Below, in pieces: positions 1 to 32,274 of a stretch of 64,000 bases of DNA. This stretch comes from Cheilinus undulatus. Its lineage: Eukaryota > Chordata > Actinopteri > Labriformes > Labridae. Numbering within the stretch: position 1 is the first letter of the stretch; each line of letters starts with the position of its first letter. The stretch is from positions 9,054,707-9,118,706 of the forward strand of contig NC_054876.1 of the NCBI RefSeq assembly GCF_018320785.1. The letters are read 5' to 3'. The notes under the pieces are model-generated. The model made no database searches. It had not been told where the DNA came from and saw only the letters and a list, made by a program, of their open reading frames with translations. A program made the position numbers and the translations under genes.

Positions 1-5
1 TTCTT

Positions 6-27
6 AGATAGATGGATAGATAGATAG
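6..27. repeat. GATA/GATG microsatellite
   Basis: Short imperfect run of GATA units with one GATG unit at the left edge of the window. It may continue to the left of the window. Confidence 0.8.
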
Positions 28-354
28 TCGTTGTCTATTGTCATTGCATTGTAAAAACACAACTAAATTACATTTGGTCTCCTCTGTAGCAGCAAACACA
101 GTGGTTAGAAATCCGCAGCCTCACGTCATCCATCCTGCTGGCGAGGGAGCGGGCACCCACAAGAAAGAAGCTTGGTACAACAGGTTTGTGTGGGGCTGCT
201 CTTAGCCTCGCCTGAAGCCCGGCTTGTTTGCCCCACTTCTGCCTTCTCGCGCAATGTCATCTCTGCCTACTTCCAGCTCGACTGTAGATGTTGTGCTGCT
301 CCGTGTCCTCCTCCTTTCAATTTCCAAGTGCCCTGTTCTCCAGATAATCTCCGT
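28..354. other. Upstream spacer, no gene recognised
   Basis: Unique-looking sequence with a GC-richer block around 130-330. It could hold a 5' noncoding exon or promoter for ei24, but no splice pair or core promoter element is clear enough to call. Two overlapping short ORFs here have no recognisable domain. Confidence 0.4.
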
Positions 355-1318
355 TAGGAATGGGCGATATGGACTAAAAAATAATTTGCTGTATTTATAT
401 AACTTTGCAAAGCAGATGGATATGCCTGTTCCCTTGTTTCTCACTGGTGAATCCATCTTGCAAAGCACCCGTCTGAACCGTTTGGGCCTGGTTAGAAAGT
501 GACAGGACCAATCAGCAACAAGGGGAAGTACTTTCAGGCACGGCGGAGGCGTGACATAAGCAAGCAGCAGCAAGAAACCATTGCTATTATGGTGGAAGAC
601 ATTAGTGTGGATGCTGCTAAAGCGCCAGTTTTATCAGAACTTGACGACATTTCTTCATAAACGCAAGAACAAAGAACAGCAGTGAATTGTTTTCTCTTCA
701 AAAACATCTACAGTCACCATGGTTCACGTTCCACCTCGGTCGCGGCTACGTCACGTGTTTTGTTGATCTAAATGGCCCATAAAGATGTGACAGACAGAAC
801 GTTCATCCAATCACACACCGAGTCTTTTTCAAAGCCTCTGCCCTTTCCACTTAGTATTGAAGGTTTTCCAGGTTGTCAGGTAAGTATTTAATGTGATAGC
901 ATTATAAATCACTATAAAAAATAGCACCATTCAACATAACCTTTTTGGCTAGGTAAAATGTTTCAAAAGGGCTGCTTAACTACACCAGCTACATATAAAT
1001 ATAGATCTATAAATATATCTTTATTAATACAAACATATAAATAGATATCGATTCATGTAGGGATATTTTAGTAAAAAAAAAAAAAAAAAAAACCTATGTT
1101 GATTCTACATTTTAGAGATTGGAAGGTTGGAAATGGTACAAAGAATGTTCCAACTTGGCACATTATTAAAAATATCAGGGTTTGCATTAAAAATTGACCC
1201 TAAACTAGTAGTATTTACATCACTATTTTACCTTCATTGGTGAATGCCGTTTTCTTATTGTGGAAAGTTTTATTTGCGGTAACCTATATCGCAGACGATA
1301 AGATATCACCCATTCCTA
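355..1318. mobile_element. hAT-type non-autonomous DNA transposon with TIRs and 8-bp TSD
   Basis: The element opens with TAGGAATGGGCGATAT and closes with its inverted counterpart ATATCACCCATTCCTA. The flanking 8-mers are ATCTCCGT (347-354) and ATCTCCAT (1319-1326), one mismatch apart. An 8-bp target duplication with TIRs of this form is the mark of the hAT superfamily. The 964-bp interior has no transposase. It contains a short helicase-like coding fragment (589-711), a CCAAT box near 807, an E-box at 752-757 and an A-run near 1071-1091. Superfamily assignment rests on TIR and TSD only. Confidence 0.75.
589..711 (+). pseudogene. Fragment resembling the N-terminus of a RecQ-type helicase, inside the hAT element
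   Basis: Reading from an ATG at 589 gives a peptide starting MVEDISVDAAKAPVLSELDD, stopped by TAA at 658-660. The same frame then reads TQEQRTAVNCFLFKN before similarity fades. From memory, fish genomes carry RecQ-like helicase ORFs with an SELD...EQRTA...CFL stretch just ahead of the Walker A loop. The Walker A motif itself is missing here. With an internal stop and no helicase core this cannot be functional. The family call is tentative; the fragment could instead be element-specific sequence. Confidence 0.35.
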
Positions 1319-1465
1319 ATCTCCATCAGGAAGGATCAGTTCTTTAGCAGTTAAAGAAGCAGTCTCTAATACACAGAATGTCAGTTCTGGTAAGAGTGTA
1401 GGGCTTTATTTTGCTGCTAGTGATCAGGCAGTGTTAAAGATATATTTTGGACATTTTGTACCTTT

Positions 1466-1785
1466 TCGCTAAGGAGGACAGTGGATAGAGTTGGAAAAGG
1501 ATAAGAGAGTGGAGGAGACATGTAGGATTGGGTATCGTTTGGGTTTTTTTTCTGACACTGGTGCTAAATTTATTCTTGTCATACAGTGCCAGGGCCTAAA
1601 CGGTGCCTGAATTGACACTTTTGAGAGAAAAAAATGTGGAAAGTCAGCAGGGGAATAAAAGCTGACCGGATTTCGATACTCGTTCCTAGAGACGTGGCAA
1701 AGAAGCCACAGGCTGGACTTGAACCCGGGCCGCCCAAGTACATGGGGCAGACTTTAAGCATTGGGCCATCTGCCCCCCTTTCCCA
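1466..1785 (-). mobile_element. tRNA-derived SINE (minus strand)
   Basis: On the minus strand a tRNA-like head contains a good pol III B box, GGTTCAAGTCC (complement of 1715-1725), preceded by GGCGGCCCG. The body ends with the CCACTCTCTTATCC...CTCTATCCACTGTCC block (complement near 1470-1510). The same body is found in the better preserved SINE at 31.75 kb. The middle part (1530-1680) is diverged or carries an insertion. Lies upstream of ei24. Confidence 0.7.
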
Positions 1786-2629
1786 GTATCATTTTGCAGC
1801 ATAATTTTAACCTTTCATAATATGAGTATGTGATCAAAGTTGGAGCCATGTCTGCTGTTTGGTGATATTTTAACAAAGTGAGCATGACAGAAGTAGATGA
1901 GAATGAAAATTATTCCCTAAAATTGTCAAGAGGAGGGATGAAGAACATCTTATGGAAATAAAACCAACCTTTAAAATAATTGCCAGAACAATTATGGTAT
2001 TATTAAGCGCTCCTGTTTGTATTTGAGTTCCCAAATGTAAGTACTTGTACTCATACTTGATCTGGGAAAATGGTGATATCAGTGCATCTCTGGCTGTTGT
2101 GATGCTACAGAAACAAAGATAGAAGTCCTAGGCACCCAATATTGTTTGATTGCCTGTTTTCAAAGATAAAAAATGGAACTCACAGTATCAGCATGGTTGT
2201 GATATCCACATATAATAGCTGGAAATGTTAAATATCAATTCACCTATATGAACTGTGTTAATCACAACTTTTCTTTCAATGTTAGCAAAATGTGTAACTA
2301 TACTATCGGTTTGCCCCCTCGTGATAATTTGAAGGAAGCTCCAAACATAAAGCAAATTTGCAAGCAAGGGGCAAGGCATCTGTGTTGTGAAATGGAGTAT
2401 ATTTTTTAATTTTCAATGTTTCTATGCAAGCAGGCTACTTCATTGTCACTGTAGTTTTAAAACAATCCTGAAAATCAACTTATATTGACAGAAAACATTC
2501 ATGTAACCCCAGATACTGTTAGTGACTCTCTGTCAGTGAATCTGAATTTGAAGGCTGTTGTGTGTTTCTTGAAAGAGAGCCACCCTCTTGCTGTTATCCT
2601 CACCTTCTTGTTATCTCTGTGTCATTGCA
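1786..2629. other. Upstream spacer or 5' intron of ei24
   Basis: AT-rich sequence with no recognised gene. It ends in a good splice acceptor (TCATTGCAG at 2621-2629) in front of the exon holding the ei24 start codon. This stretch is therefore probably the end of a 5' UTR intron whose upstream exon I could not locate. Confidence 0.5.
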
Positions 2630-2725
2630 GGTTACTGGGTGAGCCCCTCCCTGCCATGAGAGCTGACCACCAGGTCACCAGCCCCCCCTCCTTCTGCAGT
2701 TGATGGATCTGCAGCTGGTCCAGAG

Positions 2726-10551
<7,826 letters not shown>

Positions 10552-10830
10552 TGAGCCACTGGATGGAGGCAGGAGATCAGATGATGGCCACTCAGTGTGA
10601 TCCCCCCCATGATGAAGATGATTTTTCGGTGTAGGACAAAGGGTTTACATGTTTTTATCTCCTCTCTGGCCCTTTGGTTACTCATTCACAGACACGTTTT
10701 TAGTGTGACACAAAACTCGACTGCCCTGTGCCTCACACTCAAAACACGTTATATACTCAGCTCTTCTTGTTTTCTTTTGTGAATTTTCTTTCTTTTTTGT
10801 ATAATGTGCCATTTGAGTGACTCTCCTTTT

Positions 10831-11634
10831 AATAAATTACAGCACAAGAACTCATGTAGTGTTACTATGTTTAAGCAGACGTGACTAAAGAAGGATTTTC
10901 TAGCAATGAAGGGTTTTCATTGAGAAGCAAAGCCCCTAGCGTGTTTTCTGTATGTTGCAAGTCCTTCGTCACAGATGGAAGGCGTACTTGCACATGGTTA
11001 TTTTTCTCCTTGGTATCACACTGACCTACAATCTCTAGGAGTAACCTTGTGTAATAAAAACAGGTGGTTCTTATCCTGTAAGAGCTTTCTTTAAGTAGAG
11101 CTGCTGCTGGTAGGAACTGAAACCAAATAACAAAGTCACTCTGTTAGTCTGACGTTGAGATAGCCCTGCACTGTTTAAAATATCACAAGGTGACACGAGC
11201 AAAAGACATGCTGCCTAAGTGTTTAATTTTGAGAATACACTGCCGAACTACTGCATCTCTGTTCTGTTTATGTCACTTAATCTGCTGAAGCCCTATGATG
11301 AGAGAAGAAGCCTTACTCTAGATTGTTTTATCCTTACAAACCAGCCTTCACCTGCTCGCTCTTGCTGTCTAAATAGAGCTAAAGCCGATCTAACTGGTCC
11401 CTACAGATCATCGGCTGTGTGGTTTTTGTGCTGTACATAATGTTAAAACATCCTGAATGTTAAAAAGCAGAAGTCCACCTTCACACAGTGCAGACCCTTC
11501 CCCAGTCATCATGGACGGAGGAGGCCACAGTTTGAAAACATTGTGCAATTACTGTTAAAGAAGAGCGTAGTGTTTGTGCAGACTGATATTTGTGAGTGAG
11601 GTTTTGTAAAAGTAAAACGTCTTATTTCAATAAA
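10831..11634 (+). terminator. ei24 3' UTR polyadenylation signals
   Basis: Canonical AATAAA hexamers lie at 10831-10836 and 11629-11634 downstream of the ei24 stop codon, suggesting short and long 3' UTR forms of about 0.3 and 1.1 kb. The sequence between them looks unique. Which site is used cannot be told from sequence alone. Confidence 0.6.
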
Positions 11635-12139
11635 ATTGGTAGTATTTAATATTTTGATCACTGTGTTCAGGGTTTTGCTGCAGTAGTGGCAATAAATAAG
11701 ATGCTTTAAATTCAGAAATGAAGTTTAGATGATCAGAGTTGGATTGAGAACTCGGAGCAAGTGAGCAAATTGAAAATTTATTGAAGCACTCCAGCATGCA
11801 AAACTTCAGCTGAAGTGGATTTGGTACGTTATTTTTCAGTAAACTGTTTTTTAGATAAAGATAATCATAATGATAACGGAGCAGCATGGTTAAAGAATAT
11901 GAAAGGTGTTCAATCTACATTAGTATGTGCTTTTATTTTGAAAGAGCAGTAAATCTGCCTTACAGTGAGAACGTTTACCACTTTACCTAGCTATAAAAGG
12001 CAGTCATAATGGTCCCTTTCGGTCACAGTTACTGGAAAAAAACAGCTTCTGATGCATACTCAACACTACCAAACAAACCAAATGACACACACTGTTCTCT
12101 TTTATGCTAATTATCGGTCTGTCTCTCTAAAACAAACCA

Positions 12140-12350
12140 TGAAAAGTCGATGTTTTTGAGGCTTTTATGCCTTGACTGAGATAGGAAGCAATGGGACAGG
12201 ACAGTGGATAGGGTCAAAAACGGGAAAGAGAGGGCAGAGAGGATCGTCTACTCTTAGAATAACAGCCATCACATTAACTCCATGGACTCCTGATCTATTC
12301 AGCCTATAAACCCCAAAATAACAGTGCCACAAACCAGAGACCCCCACTTT
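12140..12350 (-). mobile_element. Degraded SINE relic (minus strand)
   Basis: Minus-strand reading shows CCCTATCCACTGTCC followed by TCAGTCAAGGCATAAAAGCC, the 3' body and tail of the SINE family found at 1.5 and 31.75 kb. The tRNA-like head is not recognisable. Confidence 0.5.
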
Positions 12351-12424
12351 CTCTTGGGGTGGTTACAGAATATAATGGTGTGTATCCTCACTAACAGGCT
12401 TTTCCTAACACTGGCTTTTGTTTG

Positions 12425-12495
12425 TTTGTAAAGCGTCTTCGAGTGTCCAAAAAAATGCAATATAAGTGTGATGTATTATTATTATTTTTTATTAT
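12425..12495 (+). repeat. Retroelement 3'-tail fragment
   Basis: Contains TTGTAAAGCGTCTTCGAGTG and a diverged form of the GCGCTATATAAA motif, then a TTATTATTATT run. This is the usual 3' end of a widespread fish retroelement. Only the tail is left. Related fragments are at about 28.04-28.14 kb and 47.69-47.74 kb. Confidence 0.5.
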
Positions 12496-12849
12496 TAAGA
12501 ACAAAACCACCTCAATAAACCACGGTATTATTTTGTAAAGATAATGTCTGCAAGAAAGGAAAAATGCAAAATATGATTTAAAGAACAGCAGTTCTTTGCA
12601 TTACTGCAGTTTGTGCAAACATGTACAAATGATTTTTTGTATGATTTTGTAAAACATGACTTTAATTTCAGTGTGGACCTGAAAAGACGGTTTTAGGTTT
12701 AACTGACCTTATTTAATGCATGTATTTTAGTTAAAGGATAAACTAGACTAGTAAAGAAAAGATCACACACCAGGAAGCGCCCATTTCAAGCATTTATTTG
12801 GAAAAATTAAATAATATGATATATATGATACAAATATATCAAAATATAT

Positions 12850-13603
12850 TCTAATTTAAACTCAGAAGTCTGACTTAAAACCCAGATTTCTTGCTTGTTT
12901 TCTTGAAATGCTGACTTTTAACCTGTAAATATGAATTAAAACTAAGAATTCTGACCCCCCCCATTTTTCTGACTTTAAACCCAGATTTCTTACTCATCTT
13001 CTTGAGATCCTGACCTTTAATCTTTAATTTAAACTCACATTCATGACCTTTTTTTAAAATTTCTGACTTAAAATCCAGATTTCTGCCCTTTAAAAAAAAA
13101 AAATCAAATTCCAACTTCCAACCTGTAAATATAACTTTGAACTCAGATTTCTTTTTTCTGAATACTCTGACTTAAAAACCCATAATTATGACCTTTTCTT
13201 ATAATTCTCAACAATTCTGGCCTTTATTCTGAAAATTCTGAATTCAAAATTAGACTTTTGACTTTTCTTTCTTATAATTCTGATATTAAACTCAGAATTC
13301 AGACTTTACCCTCTAATTCCCTGGACTTTAAACTCAGATTTCTCCCTTTTGTTCTTGAAATTCTGACTTTTAACCCATACTTGTGACTTTTTCCTCTTAC
13401 ATGCTAAATTTAAACTCCAATTTCTTACTCTTCTGTAACGTTCTGACTTTAAATCCAGAAGAATGGCTTTTTAATATATTTTCTGACTTTAAACTCAGAA
13501 TTATGACTTTTTCTCTCTGTTCTCATGCTAAACCTAGATTTAGGATTTTATTTCTTTAAAATTCTGACTTTTAACACAGAATTATGGCTTTTTTCATATA
13601 TTA

Positions 13604-13634
<31 letters not shown>

Positions 13635-13905
13635 TTTCTTATTATTCTGACTACAAACCCAGACTAATGGAGGGTTTTCTACAATTTTCAGATTTTAAAG
13701 TCAAAATTATGACCTTCTTTCTTAAATTTTGTTTTTAAACTCAGAATTCTGACTTTTTCATAAGACTTGGACTTTAGGCCCATTTTCATGACTTTATTCT
13801 TGAATTTCTGAATTAAAACTCACAATTCTGACCTCTTTCTTGAGATTCTGACTTTGAACTCAAAAATATGACTTTTTTATATTCTGACTTTAGCCCAGAA
13901 TTTTA
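12850..13905. repeat. Degenerate tandem repeat, about 1 kb, between ei24 and stt3a
   Basis: Dozens of diverged units built on the theme TCTGACTTTAAACTCAGAATT, spaced roughly 30-45 bp apart. On the minus strand this reads as repeated Lys/Ser/Phe-rich peptide, which explains a false 79-codon ORF at 12875-13114. Strand composition is strongly skewed (C/T-rich on the plus strand). It ends about 250 bp upstream of the stt3a promoter. Confidence 0.85.
13606..13634. repeat. ATA trinucleotide microsatellite
   Basis: About nine ATA/AAT units inside the larger degenerate repeat. Confidence 0.85.
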
Positions 13906-14129
13906 CCCTTTTTTAAATTTATTTTTCTTTTAAAAAGTTCACCCCAAAAGAAAAAAATGATCTCTTGCCCTTTCACCTTCCGTAATTTTTCTGCGGCCTG
14001 AAGACTTCATAAATATTTCCTTGTGTCGGCACTGACGGACCTCTACCAGCAGGAGGCGATACGTTTCCTTCTTGCACTAAGGACACGTCACACACTCCAA
14101 CGGCAAGTTAGAGAAGGAACTCTGAATGA

Positions 14130-14275
14130 CGGCTCAACAACCAATCAGGTATGGTGAGGATTACTATTGACAGACTCTTAGCCAATAAACGCGCTGTATT
14201 ACATGACGGAGGCGGGACTAGTCGTCGGTGAAGGTAGTGTGAGTTAGAAGTGTATGAGAAACAGGAGCGGAGCGG
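14130..14275 (+). promoter_or_regulatory. stt3a promoter and 5' noncoding exon
   Basis: Two CCAAT boxes (14141-14145 and 14182-14186) and a GC box (GGAGGCGGGAC, about 14208-14218) lie just ahead of a likely transcribed segment. That segment ends in a clean donor, GCGG|GTAAG, at 14275. The next coding exon begins with an acceptor at 16286, so the first exon would be untranslated. No TATA box is seen, as expected for a housekeeping ER gene. The start site itself is inferred. Confidence 0.65.
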
Positions 14276-15531
14276 GTAAGTCATACTCAACATTACATAT
14301 TAAACCTTTTAGCGTTTTAATGGTTTTATTTTCAATTAAAGCCTGTCGTCCTGGTGGAAAATTTAAAGGAGGCGCTGAGGTTTTCACAATGAGAGAGAAG
14401 ATAAGCGAAGCTACGGTGTTCATTATATATCAGAGCACATTAGCCATGCTAGCTAACGTTACTGGCATACTTTTAAGTGGATGGAGGAAGCATAAAAATC
14501 AGCCGGCTTGATGCTAACTGTCTAAAGGAGCCTGGCTCATCTGTAACTGTACCTACACTCATTTAAAATATGCACAAGAGTTGGTTTAAAGCTTTGAATA
14601 AAGACTAGCATGCTGTTTGTCATTTCCTTGATCAGTTGTTGGAAAGGTTGGCATCCTGTCAGAACTCACAAGGCTAGATATCTACCCATCAGTATGTGCA
14701 CTAAATATGAGAATTAACAAGAGCTGTGTTGAGTCTAATAGATCATGTTATTGTGTTGTTAAAACCTGCAAAACCCGAAGATGACTGGCTCAAATCCCTG
14801 CAGAAGTTTTCCATTGTGAGTGCTTCCTGGTTCCTGACGCCACATCTTAGTGCGTGGCCTTATCTGGTTGGGCTGGACATGGAAGTTCACTCTGAAAACT
14901 TGGAAAACTCTCATTGTCTTTCCATACTACCTGGCTGGTTTTAAACTTAACTCAACGATGAAGATCTTACTTTTGTGCAGGATGCATTATAATGAAACTG
15001 GTCTATGAAAATGTTTGACTTTTCTTCATTTTCTGCTGATCTGAACCTCCCAGTTTTACTATGCATAACTTTTTATTAAATTATAATACAAATAGAGGTT
15101 TAAAAAACAAAGTGTACAGAATTATTGTACTCAAGTACAAGTACAGTTAATTTAATTAAAATTTACACATGTTGAAGGACAGTTACTAGTCTGCAAATAT
15201 ACTCCAGGAAAAGTGATTCATGTGATGTTTACTCAAAGTACTAAATAGTTATTTTGATACCTGAGGGGGTGAAAAGCAGAACAGGATTTCTCCTTCATGT
15301 AAGAAAACAAGAGAATATGAATCTGGAGCTATATTTTTAGATTAAAGAGACTTATTTTTAATGAATTGCAGTGCAGCTGCAAATTTTGGATGCAGTCTAG
15401 AAACTTTGCTTCAGACCTATTTTAAAACCGGCGGGTATTTTTGAGCAGTGTCTGGTGAATTTACTCAACCTACCAGCCACTTTGACAGGTAAATAAGTTA
15501 CCTGAAAGAGCGATTTTATGACCGTAAACAG

Positions 15532-15975
15532 TAGGGCTGAACAATTTGGGAAGATAATGTAATTACAATATTTTTTTCAATATTGATATGATGTGCAATT
15601 TTTCTTAAGTTCCTGATCTTGTGTTCTTTACAACAAACAGAAGCAATAATTCATTCTATATTACAACAAACTCACTACTAGATAAAACTAGGGTTGAACA
15701 ATTTAGAAAAATATCTAATTGTGATGATTTTGACTCATATTGCAAATTGGATAGGGATTGTTGTATTGAAAGGAGTCAGTTTTATGTCATTCTCATATTC
15801 AGAAAGAAAAATGTACAAAAAAGTGGGATTTTTGTTGACTATTCTAAAAAACTTCCACTTGGATGGTAAGTAATTTATAGCATCTCTGCAGCAAAAATGC
15901 TTTAAATTGGCGATTTGAAAATTGCACCAGGCTATATTGCAATTTAATCAAATTTTTGTTAATTTCCCAGCCCTA
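15532..15975. mobile_element. Composite hAT MITE family, copy B (stt3a intron 1)
   Basis: Ends are TAGGGCTGAACAATTTGG and TTTCCCAGCCCTA. A perfect 8-bp target duplication GTAAACAG flanks it (15524-15531 and 15976-15983). At 15689, about 157 bp in, a second diverged head (TAGGGTTGAACAATTTAG) occurs in the same orientation. The family therefore looks like a fusion or nested dimer. No transposase coding. Confidence 0.85.
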
Positions 15976-16298
15976 GTAAACAGTATGAACTGAATCCCAG
16001 CTTTCTGCTTATTACAGCTGACATTATGAGCAGAGCCAAGCAGACCAACATGCTCACTAGACATCATAGTTTGTGTTGATTCTGGTGAGCCCTGTAAAGA
16101 AAAAGGTCCGTCTATTCTTGTGCTGACCATGTGTTGTAGATGCCGAAGTAGTTCTAAAACATCCTACTGTCAGTCACTTGTAAAACCAAGGGTTTACAGA
16201 GTGTGCTGACATGTGCAGAAATACTCTTACTTGTAAAAGGTAATGTTTTTTGTATGATGTTAATATGCTTGTCTTCCTCCCATCAGGTAGTACGGTGA

Positions 16299-29873
<13,575 letters not shown>

Positions 29874-30198
29874 AAGCTTCAGACTGCAGTGAGAGGAGCC
29901 TTTTAGCGCACAGCACTGAACACCTTCCCCTGTGGTCTGCAGATGAGTGGGAAAAAAAGAAGAGTACTTTTTATACTTCTGTTCTGGGGGAAGAAATTTG
30001 CATCCAAGAGATTTTGTTTTGGGTTTTTTTTTTTTTGTGGATGATTTTCATTTTTTTATTTTGTTATAATGAAATGTCTCATCTGGGATCAGAGGGAGTC
30101 AAACGTCCAGTCTGATATCAGGAAGTGAAATTCAGCGTGATGCATTCAAGAGAGAGCAGTGTTCATTTTAGGACGCTTTGGATTTTTACAATGTGTTC

Positions 30199-30204
30199 AA
30201 TAAA
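30199..30204 (+). terminator. stt3a polyadenylation signal
   Basis: AATAAA 326 bp after the stt3a stop codon, followed by a TG/T-rich stretch (CTGTGGTTTGTCTTGTGTTT) that fits a downstream element. Confidence 0.75.
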
Positions 30205-30397
30205 AGTGGGATTAAACAGAATCAGACTGTGGTTTGTCTTGTGTTTTTTACTGCTGACAAAATAAACTTCATACTCGAAGAAGTTGTTTCAGACAGAGGA
30301 TGTAAAGAATCTGGGACAGATCTCAGCTGAATAAAACAACAAAAAAGTAAGTTATTCAATTCACAAGTTGTCTGCAGAGCTGGAAGCTAACAGTATT

Positions 30398-30501
30398 TTC
30401 ATCCATTCAGCCACTATCTATACTATTTATCCTGTTTAGGGTTGCAGGGGACTGAGCCAATCCCAGCCATCATTGGATGAGAGGCAGGGTACACCCAGGA
30501 C
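30398..30501 (+). repeat. Dispersed repeat fragment
   Basis: Reads ATCCATTCAGCCACTATCTA, GGGTTGCAGGGGACTGAGCC and GAGGCAGGGTACACCCAGGA. This is a well-known fish dispersed sequence of unclear class. It is cut at 30501 by the start of the next transposon. Confidence 0.6.
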
Positions 30502-31744
30502 AGGTGCATCTCAGAAGATTAGAATATCATGAAAAAGTTTATTTTTTGCTGCAATTTAATTCCAGAAGTTAAACTTCCATATGTTATAGAATTACCATTA
30601 CAAAGTGAATGATTTCAAGACCTTTTTGTTTTAACCTTGATGATCTTGAACTTAAAGCTAACAAAATCCACTATCTCAAAATATTTTAATATTGTGAAAA
30701 CATTTTTGCAAAAAATATCTCGCTCTGGTTCAGTTCACACAACCACAATCATGGGGAAGACTGCTGACTTGACAAATGTCAGAAGGCACTCATTGACACC
30801 CTCAACAAGCAGGGTAAGCCACAGAAGGTCATTGTTGAAAGGGCAGACTGTTCTCAGAGGCTTATCAAAGCATATTTATAGAAAGTTGACTTGAAATGTG
30901 GTAAAAAAAGATGCACAAGCAACAGGGACGGGCTCAGCCTTCAGAGGGTTGTCAAACAAAGCAGGTTCAAGAACTAAAGGGAGCTTTACAAGGACTGGAC
31001 TGAGGATGGAGATCAAGAGCCACCACACAGACGGGTCCAGGAAATGGACACGAGTTCGTAGTGTCGAGCCAATCCTGAACTACAGACTTGATCAGCATCT
31101 CACCTGGACTGAGGAGAAAGAGAACCAGACCATTGTCGTCTCAAGTCTTGTTTTCAGATGAAAGTCAGTGTTACATTGCAGTTGTAAATCAAGGTCCCAG
31201 AGTCTGAAGGAAAATTGAGTCACAGAATCCAAGGTGCTTTAAGTCCAGTGTGAAGTTTCCCCAGTCAGTGATGGTTTGAGGTGCCATGTCATCTGCTGCT
31301 GTTGATCCACTGAGCTTTATCAAGTCCAGAGTCAACACTGTCAGCCGTCTACCAGGCGACTTTAGAGCACTTCATGCTTCCATCTACTGAGAAGCTTTAT
31401 GGAGATCCTGATTTCCTTTCCCAGCAGGACTTGGTGCATGCCCACAGTGGAGCCAAAACTATCAAAAACTGGTTTGCTGACCATGATATCACTGTTCGAC
31501 TGGCCAGCCAACTGGTCTGACCTGAACCCTCAAGAGAATCTCAGGGGAAATATCAAGAGGAAGATGAGAGACACCAGATTCAACAATACAGAAAAGCTGA
31601 AGGCTGCTACCAGAGCAACCTGGGCTTCATAACACCCCACCAGTGCCACGGACTGATTGGCTCCATGCCATGTTGCACTGATTCATGCAAAGTACCAAGA
31701 ACCTCTAATGATGGAGGGACTCTGAATAAAACAGTTGGAATTTG
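30502..31744 (+). mobile_element. Dead Tc1/mariner-type transposon between stt3a and ckap2
   Basis: Begins AGGTGCATCTCAGAAGATTA, a TIR typical of a widespread vertebrate Tc1-like family. Transposase remains in several frames include a Leu/Arg-rich DNA-binding part (30755-30890), RTKGSFTRTGLR near 30970, and DWPANWSDLNPQENLRGNIK near 31500. That last stretch covers the second Asp and the Glu of the DDE triad. Frames are broken repeatedly. The 3' end is interrupted by a SINE; the sequence after the SINE (about 31943-31965) resembles the lost tail. The right TIR was not found. Confidence 0.8.
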
Positions 31745-31747
31745 ATG

Positions 31748-31942
31748 ATAAAGGTTGTATCTCTTCACGCCAGTAGTTGAGTGAGCGCGCCATATACGCA
31801 GGCGACCCGGGTTCGAATCCGGCCCGTGGCACCATTTCCTGCATGTCTCTCCCCACTCTCTTCCCTGTTTCCGACTCTATCCACTGTCCTATCAAATAAA
31901 GGCAAAAATGCCAAAAATAAATCTTAAAAAAAAAAAAAAAAA
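31748..31942 (+). mobile_element. tRNA-derived SINE with canonical B box
   Basis: The head holds a near-perfect pol III B box, GGTTCGAATCC (31810-31820), after GCAGGCGACCC. The body has CTCCCCACTCTCTTCCCTG and CTATCCACTGTCC, and the tail is a poly-A run of 17 near 31926. The flanks GATAAAGGTTGT (31747-31758) and TATAAAGGCTTGT after the A-run look like a target duplication. It sits inside the 3' end of the Tc1-like relic. The best preserved of the three SINEs of this family in the window. Confidence 0.85.
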
Positions 31943-32008
31943 GTATAAAGGCTTGTGAAGATGCACTGAAGAATCAGACACCACCATTTAAAGATAAGGC
32001 AATATCTT

Positions 32009-32014
32009 TTTATT
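32009..32014 (-). terminator. ckap2 polyadenylation signal (minus strand)
   Basis: TTTATT on the plus strand is AATAAA on the minus strand, about 260 bp after the ckap2 stop codon. The gene is convergent with stt3a; the two 3' ends are 1.8 kb apart. Confidence 0.65.
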
Positions 32015-32274
32015 GTAACTTTAAGGCAACACATGTCAACTTATATTAGATTGAACAATAGTGTTATTAGGAGATCTTTGATACATTCAGAACAGATAAG
32101 AGCACGTAAAAAAAAGTCTGTTAAAATTATTTAAATGACAATTAAAATTCTTAGTTTGTACCCATCCAGATGAGTAAAAACCACCTTGGAAAGAATCAGT
32201 ATAAAGTGTCCTTCAGCTCCAGTCCCGTAGTTTTACGGAGGATTATTTTTAATAGCACACATTAGCACAGCTCC

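Noticed and set aside
740-879. CACGTG E-box, CCAAT box and a GTAAGT donor that looked like the ei24 promoter and first exon
   Set aside because: All lie inside the TIR-bounded hAT element 355-1318, so they are more simply element sequence. Use as a promoter would need transcript data.
12875-13114. 79-codon Lys/Phe/Ser-rich minus-strand ORF
   Set aside because: Lies wholly inside the degenerate tandem repeat and only reflects its composition.
31801-31830. Possible tRNA gene because of the perfect B box
   Set aside because: No cloverleaf with acceptor and anticodon arms; it is the tRNA-derived head of a SINE with a poly-A tail.
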